The translations under genes and the position numbers were made by a program. A stretch of 64,000 bases of DNA from Bacteroidaceae bacterium (GTDB lineage Bacteria; Bacteroidota; Bacteroidia; Bacteroidales; Bacteroidaceae): assembly GCA_017481875.1 (NCBI GenBank), contig JAFUOP010000010.1, positions 21,270 to 85,269 of the forward strand. Direction: 5' to 3'. Below, piece after piece: positions 1 through 8,025 of the stretch. A model generated the notes under the pieces. It searched no databases, was not told the origin of the DNA, and saw only the letters and a list, made by a program, of their open reading frames with translations. The first letter of the stretch is position 1. Each line of letters begins with the position of its first letter.

Positions 1-1
1 G

Positions 2-1327
2 AACGAGGACAAAATGAACGCTCTCTTTGCTCGTCAGGCCGAGTTGCAGGATATTATAGATGCCACCGATGCGTGGAACCTCGACAGCAAACTCGAGCGT
101 GCCATGGCTGCATTGCGTTGCCCTGCGGGCGATGAACTTGTAGATCACTTGTCTGGTGGTGAGCGTCGCCGCGTGGCTCTTTGTCGCCTGCTTTTGCAAA
201 AGCCTGACGTTCTCTTGCTCGACGAGCCCACCAACCACCTTGATGCCGAGAGCATCGATTGGCTGGAGCAGCACTTGAACCAGTATGAGGGAACCGTTAT
301 TGCCGTTACTCACGACCGTTACTTCCTAGACGATGTTGCCGGTTGGATTCTTGAACTCGACCGTGGCGAGGGAATACCTTGGCAGGGCAACTACTCTTCT
401 TGGCTCGACCAGAAGACAAAACGTATGGAGCAGGAGGAGAAGAGCGCAAGCAAACGCCGCAAGACATTGGAGCGCGAGCTGGAGTGGGTGCGTATGGCAC
501 CGAAAGCCCGCCAGGCAAAAGGAAAGGCCCGTTTGAACTCATACGAACGTATGCTTAATGAAGACCAGAAGGAGCGCGAGGAGAAACTGGAGATTTTTAT
601 TCCCAACGGCCCCCGTTTGGGCAACAAGGTTATTGTTGCCGACAAGGTGTCTAAATCCTTCGGCTCAAAAACTCTCTTTACCGACCTTGAATTTATGCTC
701 CCGCCCAACGGCATTGTGGGTGTTATTGGCCCCAACGGTGCCGGTAAAACAACACTGTTCCGTATGATTATGGGCTTGGAAAGCGTAGATAGCGGAACTT
801 TTGAGGTGGGAGAAACCGTGAAGATTGCCTATGTCGATCAGACACACAAGGATATTGTAGCCGACAAATCGGTTTATGAGGTATTGAGCCAGGGCAATGA
901 ACTTATGCGCTTGGGCAACAAGGAGGTGAACGTGCGTGCATACCTGTCGCGCTTTAACTTCACCGGTGCCGACCAGGAGAAGAAATGCGGCGTGCTGTCG
1001 GGTGGTGAGCGTAACCGCCTGCACCTTGCAATGGCATTGAAGGAGTGCGGCAACGTGTTGCTGCTCGACGAGCCCACCAACGACATCGACGTGAACACAC
1101 TGCGCGCGTTGGAGGAGGGCTTGGAAAACTTTGCCGGTTGTGCGGTGGTTATCAGCCACGACCGTTGGTTCCTCGACCGTATATGTACACACATCATAGC
1201 ATTCGAGGGCGATGGCAATGTATTCTGCTTCGAGGGCTCATACTCCGACTACGAGGAGAATAAAATGCGCCGCCTGGGCATTGAGGAGCCTAAAAAGACA
1301 CGCTACCGCAAATTGATGGAGGATTGA
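2..1327 (+). CDS. ettA: Energy-dependent translational throttle protein EttA, 5' end cut by window edge
   Basis: This is the C-terminal three quarters of an ABC-F ATPase; family members are about 555 residues, and 441 codons are visible in a frame open from base 2. The first Walker A lies outside the window. Counting from the Met at base 14, the first cassette's signature LSGGE is at 46-50 and its Walker B LLLDEP at 67-72. The linker is followed by the second cassette, with Walker A GPNGAGKTT near 239-247, a second LSGGE and LLLDEPTND. The strings EGIPWQGNYSSW and the C-terminal EGSYSDYEE match EttA rather than Uup or other ABC-F proteins. EttA binds the ribosomal E site and gates the first peptide bond according to the ATP/ADP ratio. 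The assignment is secure; the missing start is only a window artefact. Confidence 0.95.
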   Translation, partial: NEDKMNALFARQAELQDIIDATDAWNLDSKLERAMAALRCPAGDELVDHLSGGERRRVALCRLLLQKPDVLLLDEPTNHLDAESIDWLEQHLNQYEGTVIAVTHDRYFLDDVAGWILELDRGEGIPWQGNYSSWLDQKTKRMEQEEKSASKRRKTLERELEWVRMAPKARQAKGKARLNSYERMLNEDQKEREEKLEIFIPNGPRLGNKVIVADKVSKSFGSKTLFTDLEFMLPPNGIVGVIGPNGAGKTTLFRMIMGLESVDSGTFEVGETVKIAYVDQTHKDIVADKSVYEVLSQGNELMRLGNKEVNVRAYLSRFNFTGADQEKKCGVLSGGERNRLHLAMALKECGNVLLLDEPTNDIDVNTLRALEEGLENFAGCAVVISHDRWFLDRICTHIIAFEGDGNVFCFEGSYSDYEENKMRRLGIEEPKKTRYRKLMED

Positions 1328-1396
1328 TTTTTATGTGGTTGTGCCGGCTGCCAAGTAACGGTACAACCCTTCTTGTTTTATTAAAATGATATTACA

Positions 1397-2704
1397 ATGA
1401 AAACCGTAATAGAGCCATCGATAATAGATGGCATAATGAAAGAACTTGAAATAACCGATGTAAAGAGAGCATCGATACGCCAAGTAGGTGCAGTGGTGCG
1501 TGCCGCCGAAGCTGCAACAGGCACCGAATATATTCACTTTGAAATGGGTGTGCCCGGTTTGCCACCATCGGCAATAGGTGTGAAGGCCGAGTGCGATGCA
1601 TTGCAACGCGGTGTGGCATCGGTCTATCCCATAATAGATGGTATTCCCGAAGTGAAAGAACAGGCTTCCCGCTTTGTGAAGGCCTTCATAGATACCGACA
1701 TAAACCCACAAGGCTGCATTCCCACCGTGGGCTCGATGCAGGCATCGTTTGCTGCGCTTATGCTGGCATCACAGCTATCGCCACAGAAAGATACCGTGCT
1801 CTACATAGACCCAGGTTTCCCTGTACAGAAGATGCAGGCCAATGTGATTGGTGTGAAGATAGCATCGTTCGACATAGCCGACTATCGTGGTAAAAAGCTC
1901 GAGGAAAAATTGGAGAGCTATTTTGCACAGGGAAATATTTGTGCCGTGCTCTATTCAAGCCCCAACAACCCCACCTGGATGTGTCTTAACGACGAGGAAC
2001 TGGAGATTATCGGCCGCCTCGCCACCAAGCACGACGTGGTGGTTATAGAGGACCTTGCCTATATGACAATGGACTTCCGCAAAGATATGAGCCGCCCGTT
2101 TGAGGCCCCCTTCCAGCCCAGCGTCTCAAAATACACCGACAACTATGTTATGCTCATGAGTGCATCGAAGATTTTCAGTTATGCAGGGCAGCGCATTGCC
2201 ATGGCCTGCATATCGGACAAACTTTTCGAAAGACACTACGATAGCCTGCAGCAGCGTTACGGCATTGCACGTTTTGGTGCTGCGTATGCCTATGTATTCC
2301 TTTACACCTTCTCGTCGGGAGTGTCGCACTCGGCACAATATGCTATGGCGGCTATGCTCAAAGCTGCTTGCGATGGCGATTATAATTTTGTGGGCGATAT
2401 AAAAGAGTATGCCACTCGCACCGCACGCTTGAAGGAAATTTTAGAGCGCAACGGCTTCAATGTGGTTTATGACAAAGACGACGACAAGCCTGTGAGCGAT
2501 GGTTTCTTCTTTACAATGGGCTACAAGGATATGGACGGTGCCGAGCTGTTGAAAGAACTACTCTATTATGGCGTTAGCGGCATAGACCTATCCACCACCG
2601 GTGGCACACGCAAGGGAATACGCGCCTGCTCATCGAACATAAAGCCGCACCACTATGCGATGCTCGATGAGCGATTGGCTTTGTTTAACAAAAATCACAG
2701 CTAA
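1397..2704 (+). CDS. PLP-dependent aminotransferase, class I/II (fold type I)
   Basis: The 435-residue protein has the fold-type-I aminotransferase signature: SSPNNPTW near 187-194, a cofactor-contacting IEDLAY near 217-222, and SASKIFS near 255-261, where K258 is the expected Schiff-base lysine, followed by AGQR. The conserved C-terminal arginine is probably in KGIRACSS. The substrate is not evident from sequence. It resembles the large group of aspartate, aromatic and alanine-type aminotransferases, so a specific name is not justified. It begins 69 bases after ettA and is followed after only 7 bases by a membrane protein gene, so those two are probably cotranscribed. Confidence 0.9.
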   Translation: MKTVIEPSIIDGIMKELEITDVKRASIRQVGAVVRAAEAATGTEYIHFEMGVPGLPPSAIGVKAECDALQRGVASVYPIIDGIPEVKEQASRFVKAFIDTDINPQGCIPTVGSMQASFAALMLASQLSPQKDTVLYIDPGFPVQKMQANVIGVKIASFDIADYRGKKLEEKLESYFAQGNICAVLYSSPNNPTWMCLNDEELEIIGRLATKHDVVVIEDLAYMTMDFRKDMSRPFEAPFQPSVSKYTDNYVMLMSASKIFSYAGQRIAMACISDKLFERHYDSLQQRYGIARFGAAYAYVFLYTFSSGVSHSAQYAMAAMLKAACDGDYNFVGDIKEYATRTARLKEILERNGFNVVYDKDDDKPVSDGFFFTMGYKDMDGAELLKELLYYGVSGIDLSTTGGTRKGIRACSSNIKPHHYAMLDERLALFNKNHS

Positions 2705-2711
2705 ACATACT

Positions 2712-3410
2712 ATGAAGAAGTCCGATTTCGTTTTTATGGCCTGCGTTGCCGCGTTGCTTGTTCCCTTTTTTGTAAGCGACACTCTTTTTAATTGCTACAA
2801 GGAGTGCAATGCTGCGCACCCATACATTATGGCCTTTATAAAGTTTATGATTCTATCGTCGATAGGTGAAATGCTGGGCCTTAGAATAAAACAAGGTGTA
2901 TATACATACAAGGGCTTTGGCATTATGTCACGTGCCATTGTGTGGGGAGTTCTTGGAGTGATGATTGCCGTTGCTATGAAGATATTTTCCGCCGGAGTGC
3001 CCGTGATGCTCGAGAGTTTGGGCCTTGCCGGTATGGTAAATGCTATGCGCGAACCTTTGAGCTTTGCAAAGTTCGTAGATGCGTTGTGTATCTCCACTGC
3101 AATGAACTGTTTCTTTGCGCCAATGTTTATGACATTGCACAAGATTACCGATACCCACATACTTAACTGCGGCGGTAAACTTACATCGCTTGTTACCCCA
3201 ATAAAATTCGGTGATATAATTTCTTCGCTCAACTGGAAGGTGCAGTGGAACTTTGTGTTCAAGCGCACAATTCCTCTCTTTTGGATTCCCGCACACACCA
3301 TAACGTTTATGTTGCCGGCAGCATATCAGGTGCTTTTTGCCGCCTCGCTTAGCATTGTGTTGGGCCTGCTCTTGTCCATAGCTGCTGTAATGTCAAATAA
3401 TAAACTATAA
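2712..3410 (+). CDS. Mpv17/PMP22-like integral membrane protein, function unknown
   Basis: The 232-residue protein has several hydrophobic helices: an N-terminal segment, one near residues 65-90, one in the middle and two at the C-terminus. An in-frame start 57 bases upstream would lie inside the aminotransferase gene, so the ATG at 2712, 7 bases after that stop, is preferred. The C-terminal pattern of a W-P-like element, then F-x-x-P, then VLFAA before a final helix recalls the Mpv17/PMP22 signature, whose eukaryotic members are small peroxisomal or mitochondrial membrane proteins of uncertain channel function. The resemblance is by eye and weak. It may share a transcript with the aminotransferase before it and the hexosaminidase after it (12-base gap). 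Confidence 0.6.
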   Translation: MKKSDFVFMACVAALLVPFFVSDTLFNCYKECNAAHPYIMAFIKFMILSSIGEMLGLRIKQGVYTYKGFGIMSRAIVWGVLGVMIAVAMKIFSAGVPVMLESLGLAGMVNAMREPLSFAKFVDALCISTAMNCFFAPMFMTLHKITDTHILNCGGKLTSLVTPIKFGDIISSLNWKVQWNFVFKRTIPLFWIPAHTITFMLPAAYQVLFAASLSIVLGLLLSIAAVMSNNKL

Positions 3411-3422
3411 ATAATTATAAGT

Positions 3423-5054
3423 ATGAAAAAGATTCTATTATCGCTTTTATGCGTTGTTGCCACAACGTTGTTTGCCGGCAACATATCACTTATTCCCCAA
3501 CCGGCGCAGATGACAGTAGGCGAGGGTAGTTTCATATTCCCCAAGAAGGTGAAGGCTGTAGTGCCTGCCTACGAGGGTGACAGCCTTGTTGCTGTAATCA
3601 AGAACTTTGCTCGCGATTTCAAAAAAGCGACAAACGTTGCAGTGAAAACTACCAAGAAGAGTGCCGCTGCACAGATTGTCGTATCGTTGGATTCTTCACT
3701 TGCGCCCGAGGGCTACACCCTGCAGGTGAAAAATAATGGAATAGCTATATCGGTGTCAAAGCCCGCAGGCCTCTTTTATGCATTGCAGACACTGAAACAG
3801 CTGATGCCGCGCAATGTGATGGCCGTTGTCCCTTGCGAGGAGATAACCGAGTGGTCTGTTCCTTGTGTGGATATTAAAGACGAGCCCCGCTTTGGCTGGC
3901 GCGGCTTTATGCTCGACGAGGGCCGCCATTTCTATGGCAAAGAGGAGATAAAGAAGATTATCGACCTGATGGCAGCCTACAAGATGAACCGCTTCCATTG
4001 GCACCTTACCGAGGACCAGGGCTGGCGCATTGAGATAAAGAAATATCCCAAACTCACCGAGGTGGGTGCTTGGCGTGGTAGCAAGGTGCTTGGCTGGGGC
4101 GATGTGAAGCCCGACGGTGTTCTGTATGGCGGTTACTATACAAAGAAAGATGCCAAAGAGGTTGTGGAGTATGCCCGTGCGCGTTTTATAGAGATTGTGC
4201 CCGAGGTTGATATTCCCGGTCACTCACAGGCTGCTGTGGCTTCGTATCCCGAGTTCCTTGCCTGCGATCCGGAAAACGAACACGAGGTGTGGTTGTGGCA
4301 AGGTGTTTCAAACGACGTGATAAACGTGGCCAACCCCAAAGCAGTGCAGTTTGCCAAGGATGTTATCGACGAGCTTACCGAGATATTCCCATTCGGATAT
4401 ATCCACCTGGGCGGTGACGAGTGCCCCACAACAAAATGGGAGCGCAACAGCGAGTGTCAAGCCTTGCTCAAGGAGATTGGTAGTGAGAAGTACCGCGACT
4501 TGCAGATACATTTCTACAAACAACTAAAGGACTATGTAGCCACAAAACCCGCCTGCAAGCAGCGCAAACTGATATTCTGGAACGAGGTGCTTCACGGAAA
4601 CACTGCGCCCCTCGGCAACGACATCACCATTATGGCGTGGATTGGTGCCGACGGAGCTGCAAAGGATGCTGCCACACGTGGTATGAACACTATCCTGTCG
4701 CCCCAGATTCCCTACTACATCAACCGCCGCCAATCGAAGTTGGAGAGTGAGCCTCGTTCACAGGGCCACGGTGACGAAACCGTGGAGCGTGTATATAACT
4801 ACAAGCCTATGAACAATATCCCCACAGAGTTGCAGTCGCGCTATCTTGGTGTGCAGGCCAACTTCTGGACCGAGTGGGTTGAGGAACCCTCGGTGGTGCA
4901 GTATCTTACATTCCCTCGCCTGGCTGCTGTGGCCGAGGCCGGTTGGACACCGCAGGACCAGCGTAACTATGATTCATTTGTTGAGCGTATGCAGGGCGAG
5001 GCTGTTTACTACAACCTTAAAGGTGTAGATTACGGCAAGCATATTTTTAAGTAA
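3423..5054 (+). CDS. Beta-N-acetylhexosaminidase, glycoside hydrolase family 20
   Basis: The 543-residue protein has a signal peptide (MKKILLSLLCVVATTLFAG), then a GH20b-type domain to about residue 145, then the GH20 TIM barrel. Barrel hallmarks are GFMLDEGRHF (161-170), MNRFHWHLTEDQGW (188-201), and the catalytic Asp-Glu pair D332-E333 in HLGGDECP. In this family the Glu is the acid/base and the Asp assists the substrate 2-acetamido group. It should remove terminal GlcNAc or GalNAc from glycans, probably in the periplasm or at the outer membrane. Export fits use of host or bacterial N-acetylhexosamines, which connects loosely to nagA further along the window. Confidence 0.94.
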   Translation: MKKILLSLLCVVATTLFAGNISLIPQPAQMTVGEGSFIFPKKVKAVVPAYEGDSLVAVIKNFARDFKKATNVAVKTTKKSAAAQIVVSLDSSLAPEGYTLQVKNNGIAISVSKPAGLFYALQTLKQLMPRNVMAVVPCEEITEWSVPCVDIKDEPRFGWRGFMLDEGRHFYGKEEIKKIIDLMAAYKMNRFHWHLTEDQGWRIEIKKYPKLTEVGAWRGSKVLGWGDVKPDGVLYGGYYTKKDAKEVVEYARARFIEIVPEVDIPGHSQAAVASYPEFLACDPENEHEVWLWQGVSNDVINVANPKAVQFAKDVIDELTEIFPFGYIHLGGDECPTTKWERNSECQALLKEIGSEKYRDLQIHFYKQLKDYVATKPACKQRKLIFWNEVLHGNTAPLGNDITIMAWIGADGAAKDAATRGMNTILSPQIPYYINRRQSKLESEPRSQGHGDETVERVYNYKPMNNIPTELQSRYLGVQANFWTEWVEEPSVVQYLTFPRLAAVAEAGWTPQDQRNYDSFVERMQGEAVYYNLKGVDYGKHIFK

Positions 5055-5122
5055 AGAGTTTAATAACTCTATACTTTTGTGCCCGGCACGGCAATAGATT
5101 TGTCTATTTCCAATCTCTTTGA

Positions 5123-5160
5123 CTCGCCTTTCGTGTTGCATATGCTGCACGAAAGGCGAG
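5123..5160. terminator. Strong stem-loop between hexosaminidase and AsmA-like genes
   Basis: A 13-bp perfect stem (CTCGCCTTTCGTG with its complement) encloses a 12-base loop that is itself partly palindromic (GCATATGC). No T-run follows on either strand, so it is not a textbook intrinsic terminator. It lies 68 bases after the hexosaminidase stop and may end or stabilise that transcript. Confidence 0.55.
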
Positions 5161-5207
5161 CCGATAACAATAGTGATAAAGACCAACAATTTTATTAAAA
5201 CGTAACA

Positions 5208-7748
5208 ATGAAGAAATTTTTGAAAATTACAGCCGCTGTAATAGCAGTTATTGTGTTGTTACTTGTTTCCTTGCCTCTTTTGTTTACAGACAAAATAGAG
5301 GCACTTATAAAAGAAGAGGGCAACAAGATGCTTAATGCCAAGTTCGATTTCGAGAGCCTCGACATAAGCCTCATACGCAATTTCCCGCTTGCCTCTGTTA
5401 CACTTGAAGATTTTTACCTCAAGGGCGCAGGGGTGTTCGAAAATGACACGCTTGTGGCCGCCGGTGAGCTCACGGCATCGGTAAACCTTATGTCGCTCTT
5501 TGGCGACGAGGGCTACGATATACGCGAGATTCTCATCGACGAAGCCTCGGTAAAAGCAATTGTACTTGCCGACGGCACTGTTAACTGGGATATAATGAAA
5601 GCTGCCGAGGAAGAGGAGCTTGCTGCCGAAGATACAACAGCCACAGCTCCTTTCCGCATAAAACTGCAAGAGCTTGCAATAAGGGATTTTAATCTTGTTT
5701 ACGATGACAAGCAGGGTAATATGTATGCCTGTGTAGAAGGGTTGAATGCTACCTGCTCCGGCGACTTCGGCAGCAGCCGCACAATCCTCTCGCTCGATGC
5801 CGAAACCGAGGGCGTTACATTTTCAATGGAGGGTGTCCCATTCTTGAGCAAGGCTGTTGTTGCTGCAGATATGAAGATTGACGCCGACCTTGAAAACAGC
5901 AAATTTACTCTCAACGAGAATACTTTGCAACTGAATGCTATTAAAGCAGCAATTGATGGTTGGGTGGCAATGACCAGCGAGGGTATGGATATGGATTTGA
6001 AACTTAACAGCAACAAAATCGGTTTCAAGGAGATTCTTTCGCTCATTCCCGCAATATATTCAAAGGATTTCGAGGGGCTTAGGACCGATGGCAATGCCAC
6101 GCTCACCGCGTGGGCCAAAGGTAGCTTGCAGGGCGATAGCATTGTGCCCGCATTCGACCTTGCTTTTGATGTGGAGAATGCAATGTTCCAATACCCCTCG
6201 TTACCCGCGGGTGTGAACAATATAAACATTGCAGCGCAAGTGAACAACCCCGGTGGCTCACCCGACAACACCGTAATAAAGATAAACCCATTTAATTTTG
6301 TAATGGCAGGAAACCCCTTCAGTGTTACCGCCACTATGCAAACACCAATGAGCGACCTTGCCTTTAATGCCGCAGCAAAAGGAAAGCTCGATTTGGGTAA
6401 AATAAAGGATATTTATCCATTGGAAGATATGCAACTCAACGGTGTGGTAAATGCCGATCTTGCAGTAAAGGGCCGTATGTCGCACATTGAGAAGGAACAG
6501 TACGAAAAGATTGAAGCAGCGGGCAATGTACGCCTGAATGATATGATTCTGACAATGGAGGATATGCCCAATGTTGATATAAAAAAGTCGTTGCTCACAT
6601 TCACTCCTCGCTATTTGCAGTTGAGCGAAACAACCGTGAAGATTGGCGGCAACGATGTTACCGTGGATAGCCGATTCGAGAATTATATGGCATATGCACT
6701 TAAAGATGGCACACTAAAAGGTACACTTAATGTTAAGAGCAACCACTTTAACCTTAACGACTTTATGACACCTACCGACACTGCTGCCACGGCACCCGCC
6801 GAGGATTCTGCCACAGCAGACACTGTTGCCACAGGCGTAATCAAAGTGCCCGACAATATAGATTTTCGTATGCAGGCAGCCTTCAGGGAGGTGCTTCTCG
6901 ACAATATGAAACTGAAGAACGTTAATGGCCTTCTCGTGGTTAAAAACAGCAAGGTGGATATGCAGAACCTGTCGCTTAATACTATGGGTGGCGACGTTGT
7001 TGTTAATGGCTACTATTATACACCTGTCGATGCACAACCCGTCTTTAATGGTGGTTTCAAACTGAGTAACATAGGCTTTGCGCAGGCTTATGAGGAGCTG
7101 AATGTGGTACGTAACCTTGCGCCAATTTTCAGCGGTCTTACTGGCGATTTCTCCGGTAATGTAAATATAGATGCAAAGCTCGACGATACAATGAGCCCGG
7201 TGCTCTCCACGCTCACAGGTAGCGGTGCGTTATCTACAAAGGATTTAAGCCTGAACAATGTGGGTGTTATACAAACAGTGGCCGATATTGTGCAGAAACC
7301 CTCTTTAAAGGATACAAGGGTGAAGGATATGAATATTGAATTTACCATAAAAGATGGCAGAGTAAATACAAGGCCCTTTGATATAAAACTTGGCGACTAT
7401 AAAATGAATCTGTCGGGCAGCACAGGTCTGGACCAGACCATCGACTACAAAGGTGAGATAACAATTCCCACATCTGTTGGTAAACTCTCTAAACTCGGAA
7501 CTGTGGATATGAACATCAAGGGTACATTCACATCGCCCAAGGTGAGTATAGATATGGCTTCGCTTGCTAAAAAAGCAGCTGCAGGTGTTGCAGAAAATGC
7601 ACTTAACAAGTTGCTTGGTGGCAGCATCTCTAAAACAGGAGAGGGAGAGACAGCTGATAGCACTGCAACCACAACACCGGCTTCAAAAGCGGAGGTTGCT
7701 AACAAGCTCATAAACGGTGCTTTGGATTTGTTTAAGAAAAAGAAATAA
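5208..7748 (+). CDS. AsmA-family envelope protein
   Basis: The 846-residue protein starts with a membrane anchor (about residues 5-28, VIAVIVLLLVSLPLLF) followed by the AsmA N-terminal region: a conserved patch around NFPLASVTLEDFYLKG, then DIREILIDEASVKAIV and GTVNWDIMK. The rest is a long repetitive beta-rich body, and the C-terminus contains DYKMNLSGSTGLDQ followed by an alanine-rich tail ending in KKKK. AsmA-like proteins are inner-membrane-anchored periplasmic proteins related to bridge-type lipid transport and outer membrane homeostasis. Acidic/threonine-rich linkers (EEEELAAEDTTATA; TDTAATAPAEDSATAD) separate sub-domains. The gene appears to be a single unit with its own terminator. 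Confidence 0.88.
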   Translation: MKKFLKITAAVIAVIVLLLVSLPLLFTDKIEALIKEEGNKMLNAKFDFESLDISLIRNFPLASVTLEDFYLKGAGVFENDTLVAAGELTASVNLMSLFGDEGYDIREILIDEASVKAIVLADGTVNWDIMKAAEEEELAAEDTTATAPFRIKLQELAIRDFNLVYDDKQGNMYACVEGLNATCSGDFGSSRTILSLDAETEGVTFSMEGVPFLSKAVVAADMKIDADLENSKFTLNENTLQLNAIKAAIDGWVAMTSEGMDMDLKLNSNKIGFKEILSLIPAIYSKDFEGLRTDGNATLTAWAKGSLQGDSIVPAFDLAFDVENAMFQYPSLPAGVNNINIAAQVNNPGGSPDNTVIKINPFNFVMAGNPFSVTATMQTPMSDLAFNAAAKGKLDLGKIKDIYPLEDMQLNGVVNADLAVKGRMSHIEKEQYEKIEAAGNVRLNDMILTMEDMPNVDIKKSLLTFTPRYLQLSETTVKIGGNDVTVDSRFENYMAYALKDGTLKGTLNVKSNHFNLNDFMTPTDTAATAPAEDSATADTVATGVIKVPDNIDFRMQAAFREVLLDNMKLKNVNGLLVVKNSKVDMQNLSLNTMGGDVVVNGYYYTPVDAQPVFNGGFKLSNIGFAQAYEELNVVRNLAPIFSGLTGDFSGNVNIDAKLDDTMSPVLSTLTGSGALSTKDLSLNNVGVIQTVADIVQKPSLKDTRVKDMNIEFTIKDGRVNTRPFDIKLGDYKMNLSGSTGLDQTIDYKGEITIPTSVGKLSKLGTVDMNIKGTFTSPKVSIDMASLAKKAAAGVAENALNKLLGGSISKTGEGETADSTATTTPASKAEVANKLINGALDLFKKKK

Positions 7749-7793
7749 AAATACTTGGGCTGAACAAATATTTGTGCCAAGGTACTTTTTTAA

Positions 7794-7829
7794 AAGCCTC
7801 CGTCCAAAACTGACGGAGGCTTCTTTTTG
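7794..7829 (+). terminator. Intrinsic terminator after the AsmA-like gene
   Basis: An 11-bp stem AAGCCTCCGTC/GACGGAGGCTT has a 7-base loop and is followed directly by CTTTTTG. It lies about 45 bases after the stop and separates the AsmA-like gene from the TIR gene. Confidence 0.9.
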
Positions 7830-7918
7830 TAAAACGGACTTTTGGATTCCCTTTTTATTCATATTTTTAGGAAGCGTTTAAATGTTTTTTGGAAATTTAT
7901 ACAGTAGCTTAATATTTG

Positions 7919-7944
7919 ATGTGCGGAATCTATGTGCGGAATCT
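7919..7944. repeat. Perfect tandem 13-bp direct repeat upstream of the TIR gene
   Basis: ATGTGCGGAATCT occurs twice head to tail, about 55 bases upstream of the -7 box of the TIR gene. It could be a binding site for a dimeric regulator or the scar of a small duplication. Nothing else identifies it. Confidence 0.7.
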
Positions 7945-7974
7945 TTCTATAAACGCTTTTCTTAATTGTAAAAT

Positions 7975-8007
7975 ATTGATATTTTTTAGAATACATTATT
8001 ATCTTTG
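7975..8007 (+). promoter_or_regulatory. Bacteroidales-type promoter of the TIR-FISUMP gene
   Basis: A -7 box TATCTTTG (8000-8007) matches TAnnTTTG exactly, with ATTG (7975-7978) 21 bases upstream as a plausible -33 element. Transcription would start near 8012-8015, so the usable start is the ATG at 8026. The in-frame TTG at 8005 sits inside the promoter. The leader would be very short, about a dozen bases. Confidence 0.75.
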
Positions 8008-8025
8008 CAAAATAATGTGCACAAT

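Noticed and set aside
8005-8025. Longer start (TTG at 8005) for the TIR protein
   Set aside because: The TTG is the last part of the -7 box TATCTTTG, so it would not be transcribed.
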